Shown here piece after piece: positions 28,401 through 36,435 of a DNA stretch of 64,000 nucleotides (the first letter of the stretch is position 1; each line of letters begins with the position of its first letter). The position numbers were made by a program, and so were the translations under genes. The notes under the pieces are model-generated. The model saw only the letters and a list, made by a program, of their open reading frames with translations. It was not told where the DNA came from and searched no databases. The DNA is from Xylanibacter rarus (GTDB taxonomy: Bacteria; Bacteroidota; Bacteroidia; Bacteroidales; Bacteroidaceae), in assembly GCF_001275135.1 (NCBI RefSeq), contig NZ_LFQU01000007.1, positions 58,299 through 122,298 on the forward strand. The letters are read 5' to 3'.

Positions 28401-28946
28401 GAAACAATGTATTATCCTTCTCGAATCAGACAGCTTGTTGATGAAGCGGATAAAAATATTCAACCTTTAATTGAAGTTACTGTATATTATAAAGAATTGT
28501 ATACTCTGTTATGTGAGCAGATACAGCGACAGGTTGATTTAGTATCTTATGAATGCAAACCTGTCTCTTTAAAAGAAATAATCGGTATAGATGAATACGT
28601 GTTAGGGGATAGCGTATTGATAAAGTATCTATTTGATATTTTGAAAACTCAATGCGGATGTGTAAATGGTGATGTGATAATTTCCTCTAAAAATAATCAA
28701 TATATAGTTTTTGATGTTATCTGCCGTAGTTTATCGTCTGATTTGATGAAAACTAATATTGATTTGTTTGTTCCATCAGTAAAAAATATTCCATATTTGA
28801 TATGTAGACAAATTATACGTGAAAATAGTGAACTGACTAATCTTCATGGATGTGGTATTGTTACAATTTTCGAGGAAAGGGAGAACAAGATGATTTTGCG
28901 TATAACTTTGGCTAGGTATATTTGTTCAAATATAAAAACATCTTAA
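25437..28946 (+). CDS. Tandem TPR sensor kinase (DUF5112/DUF5113-type hybrid)
   Basis: A very large membrane sensor of about 1,169 residues. A lipoprotein-like signal ending LLFFSACS leads into a TPR-like periplasmic region of about 370 residues. Then come a transmembrane helix (VLIVFIICLICIVIALFFIL), a helical linker and a HATPase domain with N-box LNTLSDNSRKFTKAG, G1 DTGEGID and G2 GHGFGLMNCKG. After the ATPase a new signal-like helix, a second short helical region, another transmembrane segment (VIAVIFLIILLISAAGLYYL) and a degenerate kinase-like tail follow. I see no H-box histidine before the ATPase. No ATG is available near the start. TTG at 25437 gives a clean signal peptide; TTG at 25407 would overlap the aldolase gene. 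Confidence 0.8.
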   Translation: MKGSIVLLGILSLLFFSACSFENEKSEVDRLNDISYVYHYKDLDSTYYYANKALSLSKGNSSACAEAYNNLAFFHISKMNYEKAYDFLDSVTYVTDNQVELLIADIQRMRLCQRESENKKFYDFRERAQARLKRINEEKKSLPERLSRRLNYAESEFLIVSSTYYYYLGLVDKAKHAILQIDSITEIYKDTAQYINYLYQLGSGGLIEGKTQYDVSQKEFEYLFKCYLYAKKGKYKYWEANSLQALSEHLIDKDNRTWLSLNNKLAINYLNIDNMPDSLLAGNLAQRALSLFVSYGDVYQIAGAYRTLAFCYWTVCDYTSSLICLENALAEPLINQAPDLVASICEQLSLAYSAIDDKNNSDIYRNKYLDLREETRQDRQLEARAEQLEKTSMQLNVLIVFIICLICIVIALFFILNRLRKKRDKKFYIDDLLKPLQEWNKLNCKYLNNLDESYEEVEEQLNLCRLSIEKAKRRNVDNRSKVFLVNNVLPYIDRIINEVKRIEMSVESDEIRRERYCYVKELIDRINEYNDVLTHWIQLQQGQLSLHIESFKLQDVFNVLLKSTASFQLKGIKLEVRSSSAVVKADKIMTLFMLNTLSDNSRKFTKAGGTVVISAEEKTDYVEISVSDTGEGIDKQKLENLFGHKIKNGHGFGLMNCKGIIDKYRKTSQIFNVCGIFAESEIGKGSRFYFRLPYGILRGFLFLISFSLTINLNAEDVKEIKANTVLKVKSEYLIKASNFADSAYYSNINGTYQKTLNYADSAISYLNLFYKQAYHQGKDLISLKGAETDLPADIIWFRKEIKTDYDVILDIRNECAVASLALHKWDLYVYNNKIYTQLFKEMSADRGLAEYCLTMQRSKTNKVIAVIFLIILLISAAGLYYLLYYRHVLYYRFCVDKINDINKLLFSDKSISQKISTISEVDVSRYPHSLQKVIGQIKSVLDNSIDLNERKKADIEYLSDELNRARYEDEKLYVCNNVTDNCLSALKHETMYYPSRIRQLVDEADKNIQPLIEVTVYYKELYTLLCEQIQRQVDLVSYECKPVSLKEIIGIDEYVLGDSVLIKYLFDILKTQCGCVNGDVIISSKNNQYIVFDVICRSLSSDLMKTNIDLFVPSVKNIPYLICRQIIRENSELTNLHGCGIVTIFEERENKMILRITLARYICSNIKTS

Positions 28947-28959
28947 ATTAAGAGTTAAA

Positions 28960-29685
28960 ATGAATAGTTTTAAAGTTATTATAGTTGAAGACGTTCCTCT
29001 AGAATTAAAAGGAACGGAAGGTATATTAAGAAATGATATACCTGAGGCAGAGATAATAGGTACTGCAGATAGTGAAATTGCGTATTGGCATTTGATTAAG
29101 CAGCAATTGCCAAATTTGGTATTGCTTGATTTAGGACTTGGCGGCTCAACAACGGTTGGAGTTGAGATTTGTAGACAAACTAAAGAGTTGTATCCTGATG
29201 TTAAAGTCTTGATATTCACTGGCGAAATTCTTAACGAGAAATTATGGGTTGACGCACTTGATGCTGGCTGTGACGGAATTATACTAAAAAGTGGTGAACT
29301 TCTTACGCGGGGCGATATTTCTAGTGTAATGAAAGGGCGTAAGTATGTTTTCAATCAGCCAATACTTGAAAAGATTGTTAAACGCTTTAAAGATAGCGTA
29401 AGTAAACAAATAATGCGCCAAGAAGCGTTGGTAAATTATGAGATTGATGAATATGATGAGCGTTTTTTGAGACATCTTGCATTAGGATACACGAAAGAAC
29501 AGATAACGGGATTGCGTGGTATGCCTTTTGGTGTTAAGAGTTTGGAAAAAAGACAGAACGAACTTATTCGCAGACTATTCCCTGATGGTAATGGAGGTGT
29601 TGGAATAAATGCAACAAGATTGGTAACCAGAGCGATTGAACTTCATATTCTTGACGTGGATAATATTATACCAGATGATTTATAA
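28960..29685 (+). CDS. Response regulator with DUF5932-type output domain
   Basis: The 241-residue protein has an intact receiver domain: acidic pair in VIIVEDVPLELKG, phospho-acceptor Asp in LVLLDLGLGG (about 57), Thr in LIFTGE and Lys in GIILKSGE. The C-terminal part (about 160-241) has a helix-turn-helix-like stretch, YDERFLRHLALGYTKEQITG, then KSLEKRQNELIRRLF. This resembles the DUF5932 output that accompanies DUF5112 sensors in Bacteroidota. It starts 13 bases after the sensor gene, which makes the two a cognate pair. Target genes are unknown; the uronate genes upstream or the membrane protein downstream are candidates by position. Confidence 0.85.
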   Translation: MNSFKVIIVEDVPLELKGTEGILRNDIPEAEIIGTADSEIAYWHLIKQQLPNLVLLDLGLGGSTTVGVEICRQTKELYPDVKVLIFTGEILNEKLWVDALDAGCDGIILKSGELLTRGDISSVMKGRKYVFNQPILEKIVKRFKDSVSKQIMRQEALVNYEIDEYDERFLRHLALGYTKEQITGLRGMPFGVKSLEKRQNELIRRLFPDGNGGVGINATRLVTRAIELHILDVDNIIPDDL

Positions 29686-29701
29686 TTAATGAATTATTTA
29701 A

Positions 29702-30316
29702 ATGATGCATCGTAAACAAGTATTGGCTTTATCCGCATTGACATTGTTGTTAATGTTTATTTGTGTGATAGTATTTTCGTGGATTGTCAGTTCTGTTAAT
29801 CCATCATTACCAATAAGGTCAATGATAAGTGAAGAAGGGGTGCGTCAGTTTATGGGTGGTTTTGCTTATTGTTTGGCATCTCCACTATTAGTATGGTTAG
29901 TCTTGTGCTCAATTGCATGGGGCACATTTAGGTATAGTGGTTTTTGTGATGCTATTTTATGTGTTTATAGGGGGAGTCCCATCACATATAGAGAGAAACA
30001 TGCATTAATTATTTCTGCTATATTTTTTATCGTATTTTGTATTGTCATAATTTCTCTGACATTTGTTCCACATGCGGTTCTATTAGGAGTTACAGGCGAA
30101 TTGTGTCCTAGCGCTTTTACGGCCGGCGCAGTTCCTTTATTTGCATTTATTGTTATAGTTCTTTCTTTGTCATATGGAATTTCATGTGGTAAACTTGGTG
30201 ATTTGTATCAAGTTTATAAAAGTCTTTATGTCGGAATAAAAATGTCAGCCTCATTATGGCCGATTTATATTTTTGTTATGCAACTTTATTTTGCGGTTGT
30301 GTTTGTCTTCTTTTGA
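29702..30316 (+). CDS. AbgT-like polytopic membrane protein, half length
   Basis: The 204-residue protein has about five hydrophobic segments. The part ISEEGVRQFMGGFAYCLASP followed by LLVWLVLCSIAWGTFRYSGF resembles the LLSPEGLRW...GxxLVAMLGIGVAExSGL stretch of AbgT p-aminobenzoyl-glutamate transporters. At 204 residues it is less than half the usual length of about 500, and no second half follows. The resemblance is by eye only. It starts 16 bases after the response regulator, so it is probably part of that operon. It could be a small regulated permease component or a reduced homologue. Confidence 0.6.
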   Translation: MMHRKQVLALSALTLLLMFICVIVFSWIVSSVNPSLPIRSMISEEGVRQFMGGFAYCLASPLLVWLVLCSIAWGTFRYSGFCDAILCVYRGSPITYREKHALIISAIFFIVFCIVIISLTFVPHAVLLGVTGELCPSAFTAGAVPLFAFIVIVLSLSYGISCGKLGDLYQVYKSLYVGIKMSASLWPIYIFVMQLYFAVVFVFF

Positions 30317-30391
30317 AAATGAAATCGTATTTGGGGCTTTAGAAAAGATTATAGAAAAATTACAATGCATATCATAGATTTTAATTTGTTA

Positions 30392-31519
30392 CTATTTGTT
30401 GGATTTAAATATGTCATTCCAAGAGTAACTGCCAGGTTTTAATATTATTTCGGTTTTATCATAAAGCATACTCACTATACCTGGAGAGTATTCCGTCTTA
30501 AATTCCAAGTTGTACCACTTCAAATTTTGAATTATTGAATATGCTGTAGCTCCTCCTTCTATGATTAGTATGTCCGGTTGATGTATTTTAACGAGAGTTC
30601 TTGTGGCTTCAGCCATGATATGTTTAAGTCTGACTGCATATTCTTTTCCTCGATTTTCTCTTTTTCCAACATTGAGAATCATTGTTTCATGTTTATCATA
30701 TAACTTTTTTAGCTTAATAATCCATTTATTTATTCCATGTCCGTTAAATACATCATCAGGCATTACAGCTTCATATCCGTTGTGCTCTGTTATATAAGGT
30801 TCATTGACAAGAGAATTACTTTGTGTACTTCCGCATACAATTATAATGCGATTTGCATTTGGAATCTTTGCAACTTCTTTTCTTAACGGATAAACATTAA
30901 ATTCTTTCTTTATTATGCAGTTAAAGAAATCTGCTCCACCGGAAAGTAATGTGTGTTTATGCGCTTTGGATAATTGTATAATGATGTCGTTTTCATTTTG
31001 GGCATTTGCAATGTAAATATTATTATCAGATAAAGTAATATCGTCTATATTGAGGATTTTGGCTGAATTATTTAATAATGTATTAACGTTTGATGATAAT
31101 ATTGGATATTCCGGGTCATTCCTGAATTTGGTTTTATCTAATTTATTTTCATAGATGTAATAGATACCGTCTTTAATAATTCTCCCCTTAGACGGATTTT
31201 GAGGTAACAATAATGTGTTCCTATAATAGGAATATGAGATTATCGTTTTAATTTCTGCTACAATATGGCCACGTAGAACTGAATCTGTCTTTTTGTATAT
31301 TGTAATGGCTTTATCTTTCAATTTACACATTAAATGTTTGATAGCTTTTACAGAGCCAGACTCAGTATCAGAACGGGTATCAGTAGCAATAATAAGTATA
31401 TCTGAATGCGGCAGAACATTGGTGATATCAGTTGTAATTATTGTATTTAATCCATATCTTAATGCAATACCTCCAAGTTCTGCTGCACCTGTAATATCGT
31501 CTGAAATGACAACAATCAT
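30392..31519 (-). CDS. Four-carbon acid sugar kinase (DUF1537 family)
   Basis: DUF1537 kinases phosphorylate C4 acid sugars such as D-threonate, D-erythronate or 3-oxo-tetronate. The 375-residue protein has the N-terminal motif VISDDITGAAELGGIALRYG (about 4-23), IYKKTDSVLRGHI (about 74) and LLLPQNPSKGRIIKDG in the N-lobe. The C-terminal nucleotide domain has IIVCGSTQSNSLV and LIIEGGATAYSII. It is the last gene of a five-gene operon, 10 bases after pdxA2. That pair is the known route from threonate or erythronate to dihydroxyacetone phosphate; which acid is used here cannot be told from sequence. Confidence 0.9.
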   Translation of the reverse strand: MIVVISDDITGAAELGGIALRYGLNTIITTDITNVLPHSDILIIATDTRSDTESGSVKAIKHLMCKLKDKAITIYKKTDSVLRGHIVAEIKTIISYSYYRNTLLLPQNPSKGRIIKDGIYYIYENKLDKTKFRNDPEYPILSSNVNTLLNNSAKILNIDDITLSDNNIYIANAQNENDIIIQLSKAHKHTLLSGGADFFNCIIKKEFNVYPLRKEVAKIPNANRIIIVCGSTQSNSLVNEPYITEHNGYEAVMPDDVFNGHGINKWIIKLKKLYDKHETMILNVGKRENRGKEYAVRLKHIMAEATRTLVKIHQPDILIIEGGATAYSIIQNLKWYNLEFKTEYSPGIVSMLYDKTEIILKPGSYSWNDIFKSNK

Positions 31520-31529
31520 GTTGAAAAAT

Positions 31530-32579
31530 TTATTTCTGATTATTTATTCTTTCCCTTGCCATGCGTGATGCATAATCTATTGAAAGCATCATCGCATCAG
31601 GACTTGCTATATTTTTCCCAACAACGTCGAACGCTGTTCCATGGTCTACGGAAACACGTATTATTGGCAATCCTAATGTTATGTTAACACCTTTCGCACT
31701 TTCCATTTGGCCTGTTTCTTTATTCCAGTTGAAACCTACGACCTTAAATGGAATATGCCCTTGGTCGTGGTACATGGCCACACATCCGTCGTATTTTCCA
31801 CATTTTGCTTTTGCAAATAATGTATCTGGTGGAATCGGACCTTCTACATCATATCCTTTTAAACGCAGTTCTTCTATAGCAGGTATGATTTCATTCCTTT
31901 CTTCATCACCGAAGAGTCCATTGTCGCTAGCGTGAGGATTAAGACCGGCAATGCCTATTTGGGGATGTGAAATGCCAAATTGTTGACATGCATTATATAT
32001 TAGTTCGGTGACGTCAATTATGCGTTGTTTTTTCACTAAGTCACACGCTTTTCGAAGTGGTACATGTGTTGATACATGAATTACACGCATAAATTCATCA
32101 GCAAGCAGCATGGCATATTTTTTTGTATTCGTAAAATGGGCATATATTTCTGTGTGACCATCAAAATGGTGTCCTGCCATATTTAGGGATTCTTTATTTA
32201 GGGGAGCAGTTACAGTGCCGTCAACGATATTTGCCATAGCAAGTTCAATGGCCTTTTTTACCGCCAAAAATGCCGCATTGCCGCATTGAGCATCTACCTT
32301 GCCCTGTTTGAATGTATCCATATTGATACATTTTAAATCATATACGTCTATTGTCCCATAGGTAAATATTGCGTCTTTTATATCATCAATAGCATTAATA
32401 GATAAAGATATATTGCATTGTTTGACTGCATATTCCATTATTGACGCGTCACCAATAACAACAGGATTACATTTATTATAGGTCTCTTTAAAAGCAAGAG
32501 ATTTTATTATTATTTCAGGACCAATACCAGCAGGATCGCCCATTGTTAATGCTAATATTGGCTTTTTGTTCGTATCCAT
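31530..32579 (-). CDS. 4-phospho-D-threonate/erythronate dehydrogenase, PdxA2-like
   Basis: The 349-residue protein belongs to the PdxA family. The NAD-dependent oxidation of a 4-phospho acid sugar with decarboxylation yields dihydroxyacetone phosphate and CO2. Motifs are LTMGDPAGIGPEI at the N-terminus, and three metal-binding histidines in HFDGHTEIYAH, GLNPHASDNGLFGDEE and MYHDQGHIPFKVVGF. True PdxA of vitamin B6 synthesis has the same motifs. I prefer the PdxA2 role because the gene sits directly upstream of a DUF1537 kinase in a catabolic operon, and no other B6 gene is near. Confidence 0.88.
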   Translation of the reverse strand: MDTNKKPILALTMGDPAGIGPEIIIKSLAFKETYNKCNPVVIGDASIMEYAVKQCNISLSINAIDDIKDAIFTYGTIDVYDLKCINMDTFKQGKVDAQCGNAAFLAVKKAIELAMANIVDGTVTAPLNKESLNMAGHHFDGHTEIYAHFTNTKKYAMLLADEFMRVIHVSTHVPLRKACDLVKKQRIIDVTELIYNACQQFGISHPQIGIAGLNPHASDNGLFGDEERNEIIPAIEELRLKGYDVEGPIPPDTLFAKAKCGKYDGCVAMYHDQGHIPFKVVGFNWNKETGQMESAKGVNITLGLPIIRVSVDHGTAFDVVGKNIASPDAMMLSIDYASRMARERINNQK

Positions 32580-32588
32580 GGTCTTGTT

Positions 32589-33737
32589 TTATTTGTATAG
32601 ATTGTTGTAAATATCACATGCGTCTGTTTCTGTAACTTCACGTGGATTATTCTTTAGTAACCTTTGTACTTTCATTGCTGCTTTTGCCATACGGCTTACT
32701 GCTTCTTGCGGAATGCCAATTTCTGTAAGTGTTGTAGGTATTCCACATTTTATTGAAAGGTTTGTTATATAATCAACTCCATTTAGAGCCGTCTCTTCAT
32801 CTGTTGTTCCACGTTTTGCACCAAATGCAATTGCTATATCTGCATACTTTTTAAGATTTGCGGTGTAATTAAACTTCATGACAGAAGGTAGCAATATTGC
32901 ATTTGACAATCCATGTGATATATGAAACTCTCCTCCAAGTGGATATGATAAGGCATGAACAGCAGCTGTATTAACAGGTCCAAGGCATAAACCACCATAC
33001 ATACTTCCTAATGCCATTGCCTCACGTGCTTCAACGTTATTCCCGTCTGTTACAGCTTTAAATATGTTGCTTGCGATTAATTTAATGCCTTGAAGTGCAT
33101 ACATGTCAACTATAGGATGTGCAAACTTGTTTGTATATGCTTCAATGCAATGAGTTAAGGCATCCATACCTGTTTCTGCTGTTATTTTGGCAGGTACGCT
33201 CCATGTCAGTTTGGGGTCAATGTATGCCGCATCTGCTATTAAATATGGACTTACAACACCTTTTTTCAAAGAGTCTTTTTCATCAAGTAATATTGCGTTG
33301 GGTGATACTTCGCTACCCGTACCGGCTGTAGTCGGCATACACGCAAACCATTTCCCTTTCTGATTAATAAGATCAATGCCGAATAAATCTTCAATTTTTT
33401 GATTGCTGTTAATCAATGTGGCAACAAGCTTAGTTATATCAAGAATGCTTCCACCGCCGATGCCAAGAAAACTGTCTGCACCGAATTTTTTTGCTTCTGC
33501 CATTAGAGCATCAAAGTCTGTTATAGATGGCTCATTGCATATCTTTTCGTAAAACTCAATATGTATGCCATTTTTATTAAGTCTTTCAACCATATTGGAA
33601 ATCAAAGGCCTAATTACTGGCATGGTTATAATGAATAGACGGTTAAGACCAAGTTTTAAATAGTCGTTCACAAATTTGTCTATACAATTTGTTCCAAACA
33701 CAATCTTTTGTGGTTGAAGTAATGTAATTTCTTTCAT
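32589..33737 (-). CDS. Iron-containing alcohol dehydrogenase
   Basis: The 382-residue group III NAD(P)-dependent dehydrogenase has the cofactor motif FLGIGGGSILDITKLVA (about 91-107), TTAGTGSEVSPNAIL (about 138), and the iron ligands in DALTHCIEAY and HALSYPLGGEFHISHG. Family members act on lactaldehyde, glycerol, butanol or 4-hydroxybutyrate. The substrate here is unknown, but the operon suggests a short aldehyde or a C4 sugar acid made by the aldolase gene of the same unit. It lies 10 bases upstream of pdxA2 and 12 bases after the symporter gene. Confidence 0.92.
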   Translation of the reverse strand: MKEITLLQPQKIVFGTNCIDKFVNDYLKLGLNRLFIITMPVIRPLISNMVERLNKNGIHIEFYEKICNEPSITDFDALMAEAKKFGADSFLGIGGGSILDITKLVATLINSNQKIEDLFGIDLINQKGKWFACMPTTAGTGSEVSPNAILLDEKDSLKKGVVSPYLIADAAYIDPKLTWSVPAKITAETGMDALTHCIEAYTNKFAHPIVDMYALQGIKLIASNIFKAVTDGNNVEAREAMALGSMYGGLCLGPVNTAAVHALSYPLGGEFHISHGLSNAILLPSVMKFNYTANLKKYADIAIAFGAKRGTTDEETALNGVDYITNLSIKCGIPTTLTEIGIPQEAVSRMAKAAMKVQRLLKNNPREVTETDACDIYNNLYK

Positions 33738-33749
33738 ATTTGTAATATG

Positions 33750-35315
33750 TTATTTTTTATTTTTCTTTTCTTCAAGGTAACCATATATTGTCAGCTCCTT
33801 ATCAGCAAGAGGTGTCTTGAAAAACAGACTCGCAATATACCCAACGACCAATACAATAAGGTGACTATATACGCCGAGCATATAAGTGTGATGTCTGAAA
33901 TTCCAATCTTCAAGATCTAAAATTATTCCAGCATTAGGATCGTTGCCAAATTTTGTTGTCGTTAATACTGCATATGCTGTGAATAAGATTGCAGCCGCAA
34001 TACCTATGTATAATCCTTGCCAATTTGCTCTGCGACTGAACAGACCTAGTAGAAATATGCCGACGATGCCTGCAGACAATATTGCATAAAGCCCGAATAA
34101 TGTACCTAAAACGCCTTCACCTCCCCAGGCTACATATAATAATGCAATTAGGATAGCTCCTATGCCTATTGCAATTACAGATATGCGTCCGACAAGTAAT
34201 TTTTGCTTGTCTGTTGCTTTTGGGCGAAAACGTGTATAGTAATCTTCTACAACTACAGCTGATATGCAATTAACATCTGCATCCAAACTAGATATCGCTC
34301 CTGCAATCAATGCGGAGATTATAAGTCCGGTTATTCCGATTGGCATTTCTGTCGCAATAAAATATGGGAAAATTTCATCACTCTTAATACCTGACGGTAA
34401 ATCGCCTGCATTTATCTGATAATATGCAAATAAACATGTGCCAACGAACATAAATAAAGCCCATGTCGGTACACTTAGCATAATTCCCAGATATGACGCT
34501 TTTTTTGCGCTTTTATCAGTTCTTGCGGTAAGATATCGCTGTACAATACTTTGGTCTGTACCATATTTCTGTATGGCATAGAAGATGCCATTAAACACCA
34601 TTACAATAAATGTCAATTGTGTGAAATCCCAAGCGTATGGACCGAAATCAATTTTGTTATGTTCTGCAGCTATATTTAATATCGCGGAAGCCCCTCCCTC
34701 TGTTAGATGGAATAACATGGCAATAGCCATTATTCCGCCAATGATAAGGAGAAATCCTTGGATGACGTCCATCCATATTATAGCTTCCATGCCGCCGAAG
34801 TATGTAAGAATAATAACTGCAATACCAATACTAATGATAAACCAAGTGATATTTATTCCGCCAGAAAAAGCAACCATGGCCATGGCTAGTAGATATAGTA
34901 TGGTTCCCATTTTAGAAAAATGTTCCAACACAAATGCTATAGAACTATAGAATCGTGCAAATGCTCCAAAACGTCTTTCAAAGTATTCGTATGTGCTAAG
35001 TTTTATTACTCTTCTGTATAATGGAACGATAAAGCCTATTACTCCAAGTAAAACCAATGGAACCATCAGACCTTGTACTAATAAAATCCAATTTCCTGAA
35101 TATGCGCTTCCTGGGTATGCTAAAAATGTTACACTACTTATGATTGTCGCAAACATAGACATACCGACAGCCCATGCAGGTATGTTGCCGCTTGCAGCAA
35201 AATAAGCTTCTGTTGAGTTTTGTCTTTTTGCAAAATAAATGCCAACACCTATGGCAAGCAATACGGATGCGATCACGATTGTTGTGTCAATCCAGTGTAG
35301 ACCTTCGTAATTCAT
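33750..35315 (-). CDS. Sodium:solute symporter (SSS family)
   Basis: The 521-residue inner-membrane transporter has about 13-14 hydrophobic segments. The family pattern is visible in AYFAASGNIPAWAVGMSMFA (early), AGAISSLDADVNCISAVVVEDYY (about 340, the SSS signature with Ser-Ser before Asp) and the sugar-transporter-like QGLMVPLVLLGVIGF. It probably brings the acid sugar or its precursor into the cell with sodium. It is the second gene of the operon, 29 bases after the aldolase gene, and the only transporter in it. Confidence 0.92.
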   Translation of the reverse strand: MNYEGLHWIDTTIVIASVLLAIGVGIYFAKRQNSTEAYFAASGNIPAWAVGMSMFATIISSVTFLAYPGSAYSGNWILLVQGLMVPLVLLGVIGFIVPLYRRVIKLSTYEYFERRFGAFARFYSSIAFVLEHFSKMGTILYLLAMAMVAFSGGINITWFIISIGIAVIILTYFGGMEAIIWMDVIQGFLLIIGGIMAIAMLFHLTEGGASAILNIAAEHNKIDFGPYAWDFTQLTFIVMVFNGIFYAIQKYGTDQSIVQRYLTARTDKSAKKASYLGIMLSVPTWALFMFVGTCLFAYYQINAGDLPSGIKSDEIFPYFIATEMPIGITGLIISALIAGAISSLDADVNCISAVVVEDYYTRFRPKATDKQKLLVGRISVIAIGIGAILIALLYVAWGGEGVLGTLFGLYAILSAGIVGIFLLGLFSRRANWQGLYIGIAAAILFTAYAVLTTTKFGNDPNAGIILDLEDWNFRHHTYMLGVYSHLIVLVVGYIASLFFKTPLADKELTIYGYLEEKKNKK

Positions 35316-35344
35316 GGTATGTTTTTTAAGGTTAGTATTACATG

Positions 35345-36256
35345 TTATTTATATTTATTAATGATATCCCTGACTTTATTTTGAATGTTAATTACAGTTT
35401 CTTCTTCAAGCTCTGTAAGGGGAGGTAGCATATATGTCTCACAAAGTCCATACATCTTCATTATAACTTTTAAACCTGCAAGGGATTCGCCAAGTGTAAG
35501 ATTGTCGGTATTTATTTTTCCAATTTCAATTGTTTTAGCTTGTAGATCATTTGCAATTTCTGTGTTTCCGCTTATTCCGGCTTCAAACAAGTCATTATAT
35601 ATCTTAGGCAAATAATTACCTACGCTTGGCACAATGCCGTCTGCTCCTAGTGACAGAGCTTTTGCAGAATTAGCTGCGCATCCACAGAAGTATGCAAAAT
35701 CTTCGCGGTCAGAGAATAGTGTTAACGCTTCTTCCATGCGTTGAATGTTGTTTTCAGAGTCTTTTAATCCAACAATGTTGGGATGATGGCTTAGTTTTTC
35801 AATAACGTCAAGTGGTATGCTCATGTGGGTAGTTATAGTTATGTTGTATAGCATTAAAGGAGCAGTAAGCGTGTCTGCAAGATTCTTGTAGTATTCATAC
35901 ATTTGTTTCGGTGTTAATGAATAGTAGCATGGCAGTGTGGCTGCAATGACATCTGCACCTGCTTCAATAAACTTTACAGCCGCATCATATTGTTCTGAAA
36001 TACAATTCCCGGCAAGTCCGGCGTATATTGTTATTCTTCCTGCGGCTGCCTCCGATGCAGCTTTTATCATTTTAACGCCACTTTCAACTGAAACAGAATT
36101 ACCTTCTCCTGTTGTTCCCATTATCAATGCAGATACATTATATTGAGCAAAATTATTTATAATTCGTTTTACGGCATCAATATCAATTTCGTTATTCTTT
36201 GTAATAGGTGTGACCATTGGCACTACAACTCCATGGTATTTGTTTAATGTTTTCAT
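35345..36256 (-). CDS. Dihydrodipicolinate synthase / N-acetylneuraminate lyase family aldolase
   Basis: The 303-residue class I aldolase has the carboxylate-binding motif LIMGTTGEGNSVSVE (about 40), the catalytic Tyr in APLMLYNI (about 137) and the Schiff-base Lys in PNIVGLKDSENN (about 163). Family members condense or release pyruvate. In this operon a catabolic retro-aldol role is more likely than lysine synthesis. I use the ATG at 36256 because family homology begins at KYHGVVVPMVTP right after it; the 24 residues upstream look non-coding. It is the first gene of the five-gene operon. No clear TAnnTTTG box is visible upstream. Confidence 0.88.
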   Translation of the reverse strand: MKTLNKYHGVVVPMVTPITKNNEIDIDAVKRIINNFAQYNVSALIMGTTGEGNSVSVESGVKMIKAASEAAAGRITIYAGLAGNCISEQYDAAVKFIEAGADVIAATLPCYYSLTPKQMYEYYKNLADTLTAPLMLYNITITTHMSIPLDVIEKLSHHPNIVGLKDSENNIQRMEEALTLFSDREDFAYFCGCAANSAKALSLGADGIVPSVGNYLPKIYNDLFEAGISGNTEIANDLQAKTIEIGKINTDNLTLGESLAGLKVIMKMYGLCETYMLPPLTELEEETVINIQNKVRDIINKYK

Positions 36257-36390
36257 TGGATTTGATTTTAAATTAGTTAATCGTTTGTTATAAATGTGTT
36301 TTAAATTTAAGACGGGAAAAAGTAACAATGTAACTTATTTTTGTCATATTATTTTCAGATAATATTATTTTTTCCATGTCAATGTGTCTG

Positions 36391-36421
36391 TTTTGCAAAA
36401 TATTTATTTATTTTTGCAAAA
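36391..36421 (+). promoter_or_regulatory. rsmA promoter region with two TTTTGCAAAA palindromes
   Basis: The perfect 10-bp palindrome TTTTGCAAAA occurs at 36391-36400 and again at 36412-36421, exactly 21 bp apart. The second copy overlaps a TAnnTTTG box (TATTTTTG at 36409-36416) that lies 20 bases before the rsmA start. It could be a double operator or chance in AT-rich DNA. Confidence 0.4.
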
Positions 36422-36435
36422 ACAAAAAATAAGAT

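Noticed and set aside
31530-32579. pdxA of vitamin B6 synthesis
   Set aside because: Sequence motifs cannot separate PdxA from PdxA2, but the gene is inside a catabolic operon next to a DUF1537 kinase, which favours PdxA2.
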